A DNA stretch of 64,000 nucleotides from Acidobacteriota bacterium (GTDB lineage: Bacteria; Acidobacteriota; Terriglobia; Acidiferrales; UBA7541), in assembly GCA_013289585.1 (NCBI GenBank), contig JABCZR010000014.1:1-64000 (forward strand), written 5' to 3'. The translations under genes and the position numbers were made by a program. This document shows positions 34,262 through 43,585 of the stretch, piece after piece (the first letter of the stretch is position 1; every line of letters starts with the position of its first letter). The notes beneath the pieces are model-generated. The model did not search any database. It saw only the letters and a list, made by a program, of their open reading frames with translations, and had not been told where the DNA came from.

Positions 34262-36814
34262 ATGCCACGTGAGCCGGCGTTTCATATCATTAGCGCATCG
34301 GCTTTCCCTCGGATTCTAAGGCTCGTTGTAGGACGATTACGTTCAGCGGAGGATGCAGGACTCACCCTGCCCGCGGTGCTCGATGCGCCGGCAGGTGTCG
34401 CGAGCAGCGACTTTATGGCACATCGAGTTTCTTCCTTACAGAGTGCCGTCTCCGGTCCGGAGCAACTCTCTACCCTCCTCGACTCTGTGCGCGAGTTGAT
34501 CGCGATCCTCAGTCCTGACGGTACCATTCAATTCGCCAGCCCCGGGTTTACGCGTGTCCTTGGCCATCCTACGGACGCACTTGTCGGTAGACCAATCAGT
34601 TCCTTGCTTCACGCCAACGACGCCCCCAATTTTCGCGAGCGTCTCCGCGAGGCGGGGGGAAGCGGTGGCGGAACATTTGGCGGACGCTGCCGCCTTCAAA
34701 GTAAGGATGGAAGCTGGCGCTGGTTCGAGGCCATCGCAACCGATCATACAAACTTGCCGACGGTCGATGGAATTGTCGTCAGCTATCAAGATGTCACTGA
34801 TCTGCAACGCATGGAGGCCGAGCGCCAGGTTATCTCCGAGGTCGTTCACGCCCTCAACGAAACGGCAAATCTGGACGAACTGCTCGCTGGTATCCACCGC
34901 GCGCTGAAAAAAGTTTTGTATGCCGAAAACTGCTTCGTGGCGCTTCACGATCCCGAAACGGACACCTTCACCTTTCCCTTTTTCGCGGACCAGGTTGACG
35001 TGGCGCCACCCCCGCAAAAGGTAGGCCGCAGTTGCACGGCTTTCGTCTTTCGCACCGGCGCGGGAATGTTGATTCCGCAACGCGAATTCGACCGGCTTGC
35101 GTCTCAAGGCGAGGTCGAACTGGTCGGCGCACCTTCACCTGCCTGGCTTGGGGTTCCGCTGAAGACTCCCACCGCTACGATCGGCGTGCTAGTCGTCCAA
35201 CATTATGAAAACGAACATGCCTTCGACTTGCGCGATCTGGAATTTGTAAGCTCCGTCGGCGGGCACATTGCGCTGGCGATTGAACGGCGGCGCGCTGAAG
35301 ACGCCCTGCGCAAAAACGAAGAGATGTTCCGGCTGCTGTTCAGCTACAGTCCACTACCGACCTGGGTGCTGGATCGCGAGGCGCTACGTTTTGTGCAAGT
35401 GAACGATGCCGCGGTTCGCCAGTACGGGTATTCTCATGATGAATTCGAGAAGATGGGCATCCTGGACATTCGCGCCGAAGAAAACGACAAGGACCTCGAG
35501 AATTTCCGGCAATGGAGTGGCGAGGGACGCTACCACGGCAATTGGAAGCACCGCAAAAAAGACGGAAAAGTTCTGGAAGCCGAAGTCATCGCTCATGAAC
35601 TGGACTACGCGGGGCGGCGGGTCCGCCTGGTTGTCGCGCAGGACATCACCGAGCGCCACCTTCTCGAGCAACAGCTTCGCCAGGCCCAAAAGATGGAGGC
35701 CGTCGGTCGATTGGCCGGAGGCGTCGCGCACGACTTCAACAATCTCCTGATGGTGATCAAGGGCCACACGGAATTGCTCCTCAATGCTGTTCCACCCACC
35801 AACCAGATTGCGCGAAAGATCGAACAGATCGAGCGTGCTGCTGACCGTGCGTCTTCCCTCACCAGGCAACTTCTTGCGTTCAGCCGCATGCAGCTCTTGC
35901 AGCCACGCGTCATGAATCTGAATGGCGTTGTGGAAGATATGGGGAGGTTGTTGCCGCGCCTGATCGGAGAAGACATTGAACTGGTGATGCGCACAGCAGA
36001 GGACCTGGGGGCCATCCGCGCGGATGCCAGCCAGATGGAACAGGTGATTATGAATCTCGCGGTCAACGCTCGCGACGCCATGCCCGCGGGCGGCCGCCTG
36101 ATGATCGAGACTTCGAACGCGGATTTGGACAGCGCGTACAGCGCCGTTCATCCGGCGATCCGCCAGGGAAGCTACGTGCTCCTCGCGGTGTCTGACACCG
36201 GTACGGGGATGGATGCCGAGACGCAAGCTCATATTTTTGAACCCTTCTTCACCACCAAGGAACAGGGGAAGGGAACAGGGCTGGGGCTAGCAACCGTCTA
36301 TGGCGTCGTGAAACAAAGCGGCGGGTTCATCTGGGTCTACAGTGAGTTGGGCAAGGGCACCTCATTCAAGATTTATCTCCCGCGCGTTGATCAGCCCGTG
36401 GAGAAGATTGGCTCGACACAATCCACTTCAGAAGCGCCTCGAGGGACGGGAACGATTCTTTTAACCGAGGACGAACAAGACGTGCGCGAAGTGGCTCGCG
36501 AATTCCTTGAGTCCGGCGGCTACAAAGTGATCGAAGCGCGCGACGGTAAGGAAGCGCTGCAGCTTGTGGAGAAGCATCAAGGCACGATCGATCTTCTGGT
36601 CACTGACATGGTCATGCCGGGGATGACCGGCCAGGAATTAGGCGGCCTGCTGCGCCAAAAACATGGAGGCCTTCGCGTCTTGTATATGTCCGGCTATAGC
36701 GAGCGCGCCGCCGCGGAAACCGTACAGGGAAATGAATCAATCCGGCTTTTGACCAAGCCATTCAGCCGCTGGGCGCTTCTGCGAGCGGTTCACGAACTCC
36801 TACAACTAAATTAA
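34262..36814 (+). CDS. PAS/GAF hybrid sensor histidine kinase
   Basis: Encodes 850 residues. The order is a PAS domain (about 70-180), a GAF domain (about 185-340), a second PAS domain (about 350-465), HisKA with the phospho-accepting His490 in 'GGVAHDFNNLLMVI', an HATPase domain (about 590-710, DTGTGMD and GKGTGLGLATVYG), and a C-terminal receiver with Asp782 in VTDMVMPG. No membrane helix is visible, so the kinase is cytoplasmic. Signal unknown. No response-regulator gene is adjacent; the own receiver may pass phosphate to a distant partner. The ATG at 34415 is an alternative start. Confidence 0.9.
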   Translation: MPREPAFHIISASAFPRILRLVVGRLRSAEDAGLTLPAVLDAPAGVASSDFMAHRVSSLQSAVSGPEQLSTLLDSVRELIAILSPDGTIQFASPGFTRVLGHPTDALVGRPISSLLHANDAPNFRERLREAGGSGGGTFGGRCRLQSKDGSWRWFEAIATDHTNLPTVDGIVVSYQDVTDLQRMEAERQVISEVVHALNETANLDELLAGIHRALKKVLYAENCFVALHDPETDTFTFPFFADQVDVAPPPQKVGRSCTAFVFRTGAGMLIPQREFDRLASQGEVELVGAPSPAWLGVPLKTPTATIGVLVVQHYENEHAFDLRDLEFVSSVGGHIALAIERRRAEDALRKNEEMFRLLFSYSPLPTWVLDREALRFVQVNDAAVRQYGYSHDEFEKMGILDIRAEENDKDLENFRQWSGEGRYHGNWKHRKKDGKVLEAEVIAHELDYAGRRVRLVVAQDITERHLLEQQLRQAQKMEAVGRLAGGVAHDFNNLLMVIKGHTELLLNAVPPTNQIARKIEQIERAADRASSLTRQLLAFSRMQLLQPRVMNLNGVVEDMGRLLPRLIGEDIELVMRTAEDLGAIRADASQMEQVIMNLAVNARDAMPAGGRLMIETSNADLDSAYSAVHPAIRQGSYVLLAVSDTGTGMDAETQAHIFEPFFTTKEQGKGTGLGLATVYGVVKQSGGFIWVYSELGKGTSFKIYLPRVDQPVEKIGSTQSTSEAPRGTGTILLTEDEQDVREVAREFLESGGYKVIEARDGKEALQLVEKHQGTIDLLVTDMVMPGMTGQELGGLLRQKHGGLRVLYMSGYSERAAAETVQGNESIRLLTKPFSRWALLRAVHELLQLN

Positions 36815-36856
36815 GGTTGCGAGCTGTCTCGCCCCTTGGCAATCCTCCACGAATCG

Positions 36857-38266
36857 CTAATGGATTTTTGGATGCCTTTTGTGCCAGTCGGTATGCTGCT
36901 GGAAAGTTCGAGCTGCCTGGATGACCGCGATATCGTCTCCTGCCCTACCGACAAATTGCAGGCCGATGGGTAGATTCTTTTCGGTGAATCCGCAAGGAAC
37001 GGAAATCGCCGGAAGCCCGCAGAGATTCCCAATGCCACCCAGCGGATCCGCAAAGCTCAGCCCGGTTTCCAGGTTCAGGTCGAGTGGTGTCGCGGGGACG
37101 GGTTGCGAAGCCGCCACGAGCACGTCGAAGGAATCAAATATTTCTTCCATCTTTTTTTGAAGGATTCCTCTAATCTTCAGGGCTTGCAAGTAATCGGCGG
37201 CGGAATACTGCTCATTTACATAGCCGGCAATTTGTCCCAAGGGATCCGCTAATTCACTCACACGCCCGGAGCGAATCAAGCTACGGAAGGAAGCCGCGCC
37301 CTCCGCCGCGACGACGATGCCCCCCGCTTCTTCCCACGGACCGGCGGGCAGCGAGGTATTCTTTACGCTCGAAAATGTTTTCTTCAGGACTCTAGCCGCG
37401 GCGTCCACCGGCTTGGCCACGCTCGGCGGAAGTGAAGTCCAGGCGTTCGTGAGCCAGCCGATTCTCAGCGGGCGCAAACGCAACTCCATGGATGGCGAAT
37501 AAGTGAAAGCGGCGCGATCAATGGGCAGCGTGCCGCGGTCCTTCGGGTCGTGCCCCGCAATTGCGGCAAAGATGCGCGCACAATCTTCCGCCGACCGTGC
37601 CAGCGGTCCAATCTTGTCCATGGAGGGCGCCAAGGCCATGGCTCCGTAGCGGCTGACGCGGCCATACGTCGGCCGCAGACCGCTGACTCCGCAAAATGCC
37701 GATGGACAGAGGATGGAGCCCCAGGTTTCCGTACCGATAGCGAACGCAGCCAGTCCCGCTGCCACGATCGCTCCGGACCCCGACGAGGAACCACAAGTCC
37801 AGCAAGTGATGTCCCAGGGATTCTTGGTCTCGCCTTGAAGCGAGGCCGATGCGAAGCGATAACCCATGCCGCCTGCTAGTTCGATCATCGAAGCCTTGCC
37901 GATCATCACCGCCCCGACGCGGTTCAGATGCTCGATCACCGTTGCGTCGTAATCGAAGGCCTGATTTGCATATGGCTTCGCGCCCCAGGTTGTGGGAATC
38001 CCTTTGACTGCAAGTAAATCTTTCGCGGCATAGGGAATGCCATGCAGCGGTCCACGGTAATGTCCGCGTCGGATCTCTTTCTCCGCCGCTTTTGCCTGCT
38101 CCAAAGCAATCTCTGGAGTGAGCCGCGCGTAAGCATTAAATCGCGGGCCGAGCTTTTGGCTGCGGTCCAGGTAGACTTGCGTCAGTTCAATAGGTGATAG
38201 TTTTTTTGATTCGATACGTTTGGCAAGCTCTGTGACTGAAAGATAGAAGAGATCTTCGCCTGGCAT
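36857..38266 (-). CDS. Amidase-signature-family amidase
   Basis: Encodes 469 residues. The Ser-cisSer-Lys triad is recognisable: Lys82 in AAKDLL, the Ser-rich turn CGSSSGSGA (160-164) and Ser184 in GTETWGSI. In most members the last motif reads TGGSI, so Trp182 in place of Gly is unusual. The family hydrolyses amides, from tRNA-bound glutamate to small amides. This one has no GatB or GatC neighbour, so it is not GatA. The neighbouring Tat-signal gene lies 12 bp upstream on the same strand. Confidence 0.88.
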   Translation of the reverse strand: MPGEDLFYLSVTELAKRIESKKLSPIELTQVYLDRSQKLGPRFNAYARLTPEIALEQAKAAEKEIRRGHYRGPLHGIPYAAKDLLAVKGIPTTWGAKPYANQAFDYDATVIEHLNRVGAVMIGKASMIELAGGMGYRFASASLQGETKNPWDITCWTCGSSSGSGAIVAAGLAAFAIGTETWGSILCPSAFCGVSGLRPTYGRVSRYGAMALAPSMDKIGPLARSAEDCARIFAAIAGHDPKDRGTLPIDRAAFTYSPSMELRLRPLRIGWLTNAWTSLPPSVAKPVDAAARVLKKTFSSVKNTSLPAGPWEEAGGIVVAAEGAASFRSLIRSGRVSELADPLGQIAGYVNEQYSAADYLQALKIRGILQKKMEEIFDSFDVLVAASQPVPATPLDLNLETGLSFADPLGGIGNLCGLPAISVPCGFTEKNLPIGLQFVGRAGDDIAVIQAARTFQQHTDWHKRHPKIH

Positions 38267-38278
38267 TCGAAAGGCTCC

Positions 38279-38695
38279 TCAGGGTTTCACAGACGCAGCT
38301 GGTTTTGGAGTGGCGGTCATCGGCGACGGTTTCATTTCGCGTTCCATCAATGGCTTCAGGTAAAGGGCAGGATCGTCTCCGTTTTCGGTGGCATAGGCGC
38401 GCAGGCGGTCGAGTACCGGCTGCGCCTCCGTGCACAGTCTCCGCAGATCGGCCTTCTGCGTGTCGGAAAAGCGGCTGCCGTACTCGTTGAGAATGGCTTG
38501 CAGACTCGAATCTGCCTCGCTCTGGCCCTCGGGCGATAGCTTTGGCGGAGTTGGCGGCTGCTGCGCCTCGGGCGCGGCGGCAGGGAGTTCTGCGCCCAAT
38601 AATCCTGTACCGCTCAACGAGGCGCCCGCCGAAACCATTGCCGCACGACGCGCGAATTCACGGCGCGAGATCGCCAAGTGGTTCTCGTTGCCCAT
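38279..38695 (-). CDS. Small Tat-exported protein next to the amidase
   Basis: Encodes 138 residues. The N-terminus has a twin-arginine motif (SRREFARR) followed by a hydrophobic stretch (AAMVSAGASLSGTGLLGAEL), so export by the Tat pathway is likely. The mature part is Pro/Ala-rich then helical (FSDTQKADLRRLCTEAQPVLDRLRAYA), ending in a Pro/Ala tail. No cofactor site seen. It resembles short proteins found beside amidases in acidobacteria; it is 12 bp from the amidase gene and probably forms an operon with it. Confidence 0.75.
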   Translation of the reverse strand: MGNENHLAISRREFARRAAMVSAGASLSGTGLLGAELPAAAPEAQQPPTPPKLSPEGQSEADSSLQAILNEYGSRFSDTQKADLRRLCTEAQPVLDRLRAYATENGDDPALYLKPLMEREMKPSPMTATPKPAASVKP

Positions 38696-38942
38696 CAGGT
38701 GTTCCCTCGAAGCAAGAATCGGTCTGCAAGGAGCAAAGTGAGGCTACTGAATCCCCGTCTGAGCGTCAACTGGAGCTGTGCGTAAAAGTGACGCGACTCC
38801 GTCTACAATTACGTTCCGGTTGTAGTTCAGAAGATTCCATTTGCCCGACAGCGTGACCGCACACGTTTGATGCGTGCTCGCGTTTAGCGGGAGTTGTGAA
38901 CGTTAGAATTGCGCTCGCCTCCCGAATCCACAACCTGCTGGT

Positions 38943-40886
38943 TCACCGATCCGGTTCCGTTCCCTTGCCAGAATGACAAGTCAGGGCTACGTCCTCCGTC
39001 TTCGGCGCCGAGATGCGTTGATTGTCGTCCACTGAGAAGAGCAAGTAATTAGTGAACCGGTGGATGCGGTGCCCGCGGTGACCTCGCCAGTCATAATAAA
39101 ACTCCGCGGTCTGAGGCAGCCACATGGCTACTTTGTGAGCCCGGAAGTTCACCGGGCCATAGTCGACGGCTGCATGGTCGGCAACCAAGCGGATCTCCGG
39201 CAACGGCGCGACGAGGTCCGTTTCCAGCCGCACGATTTGATAACTGTCCGCAGAAATCCACGCGCGTCCTTTCAGTGCGGCCGGATAACTCGGGCCGTTC
39301 TGGCCAAGTCTGTAGACGCGTATCGTGTTTGGTCTATCGGTCCTTTGACGAAAATGTACTTGCCAGGCCAGCACTCCATTCCAATGTGCCAATCCTTCGC
39401 AAGTCATCTCGAAGTTTCCTGCGTTATATGGATGGAAAATGAGCGCCAACGTCGGCAATCCATTTCTCTCCACACCGTCGGGAAATTGAGCCAGCGAATA
39501 CGCGCGGGGCCGGAACTCTTCCACGTTCAACGATCCACGGCTGATCTCCTCGATCGAAACCAGATAGTCGAACTTGAACTTTTCCGGAGGCGATGCGACT
39601 CCCCATTTATTAATGGTTTCGTGCGTGATGGATTCGGTTGCCGTAAAACGATCCACATTGGTCACAAATTCACGTACTCGCCCCTCCGCCTTCTTCAGGA
39701 CTTCGTCGAGGAAGCATGCGGCGCCGGATTCCACAGGCGGCACTTTGTCGTCTACGTCCGGCGGCAACCAGCTTGAAGGAAGAAGTAAGGTTGAGTCCGC
39801 CCAAACAGGCGGAGTCGCTGGGGGCGGCCCCAAATTCTCGACGGAAGTTTCGCTGACGGGCATTACTTGGGGAAGGACCTGCAAATTCTCAAGTTGTCTT
39901 GCGGCCGCAGCATCCGAGGGATGGTCCTCAAGGTACGTCTGGAGGACGTGGATTGCTCGCTCCTTGTCGCCTCGGCTCGCGAGGGCCCGCGCCAGGAGCG
40001 GCTGAACAATCGCCGCCTGTGCGTGACCCAACTCTAATGCGCGTTCGGCTTGCAGGATGGACTCGTCAATCGAGCTTAAGCGCAGGCAGGCATCCGCAAG
40101 GAGGGCGTGCGCGAGCCAAGACGCGGGCTCGGCTTCGACCGCTCTCTGGAGGTACGTGGCCGCTTCGGCTGGCTTGTTTTCGCGCAGAAGAACAATGCCC
40201 AGGGAACGGAGCGCGCCGACCTGTTTTGGATAGAAGTTGAGGACGTTCTCAAGATAGGTATGGGCCTTCGCCAAGTCGTTTGTCTCCACCGAATAGATCC
40301 CGAAAACGTAATTCACCTCCGGATTCCCGGGAGCAAGATGATAAGCCGCATCCAGGTGGCCCCGTGCCTCGGGCAACTTTCCGGCGCGCATGGCTTCTAA
40401 AGCTTTTCCAAGTTCCTTTTTTGCTTTGGGTGCCAGAATCGGAGGACCTGCAGGCGCTGTGGACTGGCGTCCATCTGAAGCAGGCTTCAGTGTGACCGCG
40501 ACAACTCTTTCTCCGGGTCCGTTCAGATCCAGCCGTTCCACAGCCCGGTCGTAACCCGGAGCAACCACCTCCACGTTGTAACTACCTGCAATCACGCCAG
40601 TAAACTCCGCGTAGCCCCCGCGCGCCGTGGCTTGTTGGAGGTTCTGGCCCTCCCCGGTGGTTAGCATCACTAAAGCCAATTGGTCGACGGGCGCTCCGTC
40701 TGCCCCTTTCACGAAAACCTTCAGATTTGCAGAGCCCACGCTGGGCAACTGTCCTAAGCCGGTCTGCCCCCTGCCACCTGTAGGGGGAGTTGGACCCGGT
40801 CGTTGTGCGAGAACACTGGCGGGAAACAGCGAACAGCACAAGAGAATCAGAAGACACAGAAGGTGTTTCAAGGCACGGAAAAACAT
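38943..40886 (-). CDS. Exported TPR protein with carboxypeptidase-regulatory-like domain
   Basis: Encodes 647 residues from the ATG at 40886; the frame opens at 40937 but the signal peptide (hydrophobic about 8-25, cleaved after SVLA) starts here. A beta-sandwich resembling the CarboxypepD_reg domain follows (LKVFVKGADGAPVDQLALVMLTT to GSYNVEVVAPGY, about 50-120). Residues about 150-330 hold five or so TPR units. The C-terminal 300 residues form a domain with many strands (YLVSIEEISRGSLNVEEFRP to RIHRFTNYLLFSVDD) of unknown kind. It is likely a periplasmic or surface protein. Confidence 0.8.
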   Translation of the reverse strand: MFFRALKHLLCLLILLCCSLFPASVLAQRPGPTPPTGGRGQTGLGQLPSVGSANLKVFVKGADGAPVDQLALVMLTTGEGQNLQQATARGGYAEFTGVIAGSYNVEVVAPGYDRAVERLDLNGPGERVVAVTLKPASDGRQSTAPAGPPILAPKAKKELGKALEAMRAGKLPEARGHLDAAYHLAPGNPEVNYVFGIYSVETNDLAKAHTYLENVLNFYPKQVGALRSLGIVLLRENKPAEAATYLQRAVEAEPASWLAHALLADACLRLSSIDESILQAERALELGHAQAAIVQPLLARALASRGDKERAIHVLQTYLEDHPSDAAAARQLENLQVLPQVMPVSETSVENLGPPPATPPVWADSTLLLPSSWLPPDVDDKVPPVESGAACFLDEVLKKAEGRVREFVTNVDRFTATESITHETINKWGVASPPEKFKFDYLVSIEEISRGSLNVEEFRPRAYSLAQFPDGVERNGLPTLALIFHPYNAGNFEMTCEGLAHWNGVLAWQVHFRQRTDRPNTIRVYRLGQNGPSYPAALKGRAWISADSYQIVRLETDLVAPLPEIRLVADHAAVDYGPVNFRAHKVAMWLPQTAEFYYDWRGHRGHRIHRFTNYLLFSVDDNQRISAPKTEDVALTCHSGKGTEPDR

Positions 40887-41002
40887 CGTCGGCTCCGTCC
40901 ACTGGGAGGAGGACCTGAAATTAAGGCTATCGTACACCGTTCGCCGAATAAATGAAAACGAGCAGCGCGCGTATCTGCGCCGAGGTGCGTAGAAACTGCG
41001 GG

Positions 41003-41809
41003 TTATTCCACGTCGGTGAGCGAGCGAATTTGTGTTTCGAGAGCTTGGTTGTATTGGCGCTCGATTTGCAGTTCGGTCTGGAGTTTCTTGACGAGCAAAT
41101 CCAGGTGAGCGATCTCAATGCGCAGCTTCTGAACATCGGAAGCAGTTGGAGCGGGGCGTGGAGTGTTCGCCGCGGTTCGGGACGCGTCAGGGTGTGTGGG
41201 CGCAGGTTGTCTCGGCGTGAACGCTGCCGCGAGCGCTCGCGGCCACGCAGATTCGGTGGTGGACGGTACTGCTGCGGGCGGAGGCGTGACGCTCCGGGGC
41301 GCCACGGGAACGGGGGCGGGTGAGGGAGCAAATAGGCTGCTGAGCGCGTTGGATGGCCCAGAACGTTCGACAGCCGGCGGGGCGGCAGCTCCTTTGGGTT
41401 CAAGCAGGCTCTTTACCCGCGCGATCAATTCCTGGGGCTGGAAAGGTTTGCGAATCAGTTCATCGGCCTTTACGGAGACCGCTTTGTCTGCAACGCTCTT
41501 GTTTACCACGCCGGACATTAATACAACGGGAGTTTCGCTGAACTCCGGATTCTGTTTGATCTGGTTGCAGACGGAATAGCCATCCTGATCGGGCATGATG
41601 ACGTCGGTAATTACCACGTCGGGACGGTTCTGTTCGAATTGCGCGAGCGCCGATGCGGCGTCCGCAAACGTAATCACGTTGATGTTCTCGCGCCGGAAAG
41701 CGATCTTGATGACTTCGCGCATAGTCGCGCTGTCATCGATGAAGTAGACGGTGGGCGTGCGCTTGGCCGTCACTTCGCCAAGCGGAGGAATGGTCATGGT
41801 TTCGCTCAT
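41003..41809 (-). CDS. Response regulator with long Pro/Ala linker and C-terminal coiled coil
   Basis: Encodes 268 residues. The receiver (about 18-135) is complete: FIDDS, phospho-accepting Asp69 in VITDVIMPDQDG, and Lys in RKPFQP. A Pro/Ala-rich linker (about 140-225) leads to a short helical tail (VQKLRIEIAHLDLLVKKLQTELQIERQYNQALETQIRSL) that should dimerise. There is no DNA-binding or enzyme domain, so output is by protein contact, as in CheY- or PilG-like regulators. It is the last gene of the long chemosensory operon and overlaps the preceding gene by 4 bp (ATGA). Confidence 0.88.
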   Translation of the reverse strand: MSETMTIPPLGEVTAKRTPTVYFIDDSATMREVIKIAFRRENINVITFADAASALAQFEQNRPDVVITDVIMPDQDGYSVCNQIKQNPEFSETPVVLMSGVVNKSVADKAVSVKADELIRKPFQPQELIARVKSLLEPKGAAAPPAVERSGPSNALSSLFAPSPAPVPVAPRSVTPPPAAVPSTTESAWPRALAAAFTPRQPAPTHPDASRTAANTPRPAPTASDVQKLRIEIAHLDLLVKKLQTELQIERQYNQALETQIRSLTDVE

Positions 41810-42579
41810 AGCGCTTCCTTGTCCGCCATGTCGCGTGTGCCTTCGTCGAACTCGCGCATGGCATCGAGCATGAGATCGGTGGCCGAGCGCAGCACCGTCC
41901 GCTGTGTCGAGGTTCCACCATAGACAAATTTGTAGACGCCTTCGCCGCCGTTCACACAGCTTTTCAAGATATGGATCACGGCCTCATCGCCGAACAGATT
42001 TCCGCATTCCGCGTGACTGATCTCTCCGGCGTCAAAGAACATCACGGCATCGGTTTCGCCTGCATTGATATGCAAAGCACCTGTCTGGTGAGCATGGCCA
42101 AGCATCTGCATCACGCCGGTAAGATCGTGGTGCGTCAGGTTGCCGCTGAGGCTGGTGTCCGATTGGGCCAGCATCTGCGTGGGCTGAAAGCCCTCCGCCT
42201 TGCTGACAATGATCTGTTTCACATGCGCGGCGATCACGGGCGGCGTCTGGTGCCGGTCGATGTAATCGTCGCAACCGGCCTGGAATGCCTCCATCAGTGC
42301 ACGCTGGCTCCCGTCGCCGAGCGCGATGATGGGTAAGGCAGCGTTCTTGGTGTCAGCGCGGATGATTCTTGCGATCTCCAGGGCGCCCATCTCACGCATG
42401 TTCGTGGCGCACAAAATCGCGGTAGGCATGTCGTATTCGAGAGCGGTCAAGGCGAAGGAGGCTTGCGTGCTCGAGATGACTTCGAAACCTTCGCGTTTCA
42501 GCGCGTCACCAAGACGCTTCGCAAAATACACGTTGCTGTCGATCAGCAGAACCTTGCCTGCATGCCCGGCTGCCATCAC
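41806..42579 (-). CDS. Response-regulator-like protein with degenerate receiver and DUF4388 (PATAN) domain
   Basis: Encodes 257 residues. Residues about 8-125 have the receiver fold pattern (VLLIDSNVYFAKRLGDALKREGFEVISS), but the phospho-accepting Asp is replaced: the strand reads AILCATNMREMG, with Ala58 at that place, and the usual Lys-Pro is Arg-His. Residues about 140-240 form a DUF4388/PATAN-type domain (LSGNLTHHDLTGVMQMLGHAHQTGALHI to DAVMFFDAGEISHAECG). So it is a likely phosphorylation-independent signalling adaptor. Overlaps both neighbours by 4 bp. Confidence 0.85.
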   Translation of the reverse strand: MMAAGHAGKVLLIDSNVYFAKRLGDALKREGFEVISSTQASFALTALEYDMPTAILCATNMREMGALEIARIIRADTKNAALPIIALGDGSQRALMEAFQAGCDDYIDRHQTPPVIAAHVKQIIVSKAEGFQPTQMLAQSDTSLSGNLTHHDLTGVMQMLGHAHQTGALHINAGETDAVMFFDAGEISHAECGNLFGDEAVIHILKSCVNGGEGVYKFVYGGTSTQRTVLRSATDLMLDAMREFDEGTRDMADKEAL

Positions 42580-43055
42580 GGCCGCGCCTCCAGCACTGCG
42601 TGCGCATGGGTCTCCGCGGCGGCTTCGCCCGGACCCGGCGTGATCGCATCAATGTTCAGGACTTCGATCACGTCACCGTCATGCGACAGCCAGCCGGCCA
42701 CGTGAGGTGCATCAGACTCTCCGGCGGCGGTCATCTCCGAATTGATCAGCTCGCATTCACCCGTCACCGGCAGCGCAACCCACTCCGTTTGCGCACCGTA
42801 GTGGCGTACTGCGACCAGGTAGAGCCGGCGCGCGATCAGTGTCTTCCCAACCAGCGTCTTGGCCACATCGCACACGGGTACGATCCGACCCCGACGCAGG
42901 ATCACTCCCTCGATTCGCTCTGTGCGGTGTGGAAATTGAAAAACTCGGCTTGGGGCGACCAGCTCGGCGATCTGGTTGGCTGCAACCGCAAATCGCCGTT
43001 CGCCCAGTCGCAGCAGGACGAACGATTGCAATTCGAGTTCGGTCGCGACCGTCAT
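42576..43055 (-). CDS. cheW: CheW-like coupling protein
   Basis: Encodes 159 residues from the ATG at 43055, which overlaps the stop of the preceding gene (ATGA); the open frame to 43211 lies inside that gene. The CheW pattern is 'LQSFVLLRLGERRFAVAANQIAELV', 'RTERIEGVILRRGRIVPVCDVA' and 'AGWLSHDGDVIEVLNIDAI'. It should link receptor and CheA in the signalling array. One of three CheW-type proteins in this operon. Confidence 0.88.
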   Translation of the reverse strand: MTVATELELQSFVLLRLGERRFAVAANQIAELVAPSRVFQFPHRTERIEGVILRRGRIVPVCDVAKTLVGKTLIARRLYLVAVRHYGAQTEWVALPVTGECELINSEMTAAGESDAPHVAGWLSHDGDVIEVLNIDAITPGPGEAAAETHAHAVLEARP

Positions 43056-43585
43056 GATGCCAATTCCGTTCCTTCCGTACCTTCGATACCCAGAATATCC
43101 AGTGGCGGCATGGCCGCATCCAGCGACGCAAGTTCCTCGGGCGATAAAAATCCTTCCGGGTTTACTACCGGAATGACCGACTGGTCGATCGCGGTCAGCC
43201 CTCGGTACCACTGCCTTTCTTCATGACAGAAGGATTGAGGCAGTGCTTGCAGCCTGGTCATGGCCGTCATTTTCTCAATGCCATCGACCAGCAGAGCAGT
43301 GCGCGTTTTCCGCAACACGAAAATAAGTGTTCCCTGCGAAAGGGGAAGGTCAAAATGGAGTGACGCGTTCACGATAAAGAGAGATCTGTCCCCGCGCCGC
43401 AGGACTTGCCGAACTTTACGCAGGCCCGGCACATTAATTTCTAAGGAAGCGCCAGCCAGACTATCCTTTCCGCGGACCTCCTGCACGGAAGCCGAGGAAA
43501 CCGCAAACAGCTGGCCGCACAGACGGAAAACGATGATCTGTTCCGTACGCGCCGGACTTGGCCTTGCTGGGGCTGCTACACGCAT
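43052..43585 (-). CDS. Divergent CheW-like protein
   Basis: Encodes 177 residues. 'QIIVFRLCGQLFAVSSASVQEVRG', 'VPGLRKVRQVLRRGDRSLFIVNASLHFDLPLS' and 'TALLVDGIEKM' follow the CheW fold, but key glycines of the second subdomain (usually GxxxxRGxxxPxxDL) are altered. The C-terminal 25 residues are acidic. It may bind a different partner than the other CheW copies. Coupled to cheB by a 1-nt overlap (TGATG) and to cheW by ATGA. Confidence 0.78.
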   Translation of the reverse strand: MRVAAPARPSPARTEQIIVFRLCGQLFAVSSASVQEVRGKDSLAGASLEINVPGLRKVRQVLRRGDRSLFIVNASLHFDLPLSQGTLIFVLRKTRTALLVDGIEKMTAMTRLQALPQSFCHEERQWYRGLTAIDQSVIPVVNPEGFLSPEELASLDAAMPPLDILGIEGTEGTELAS

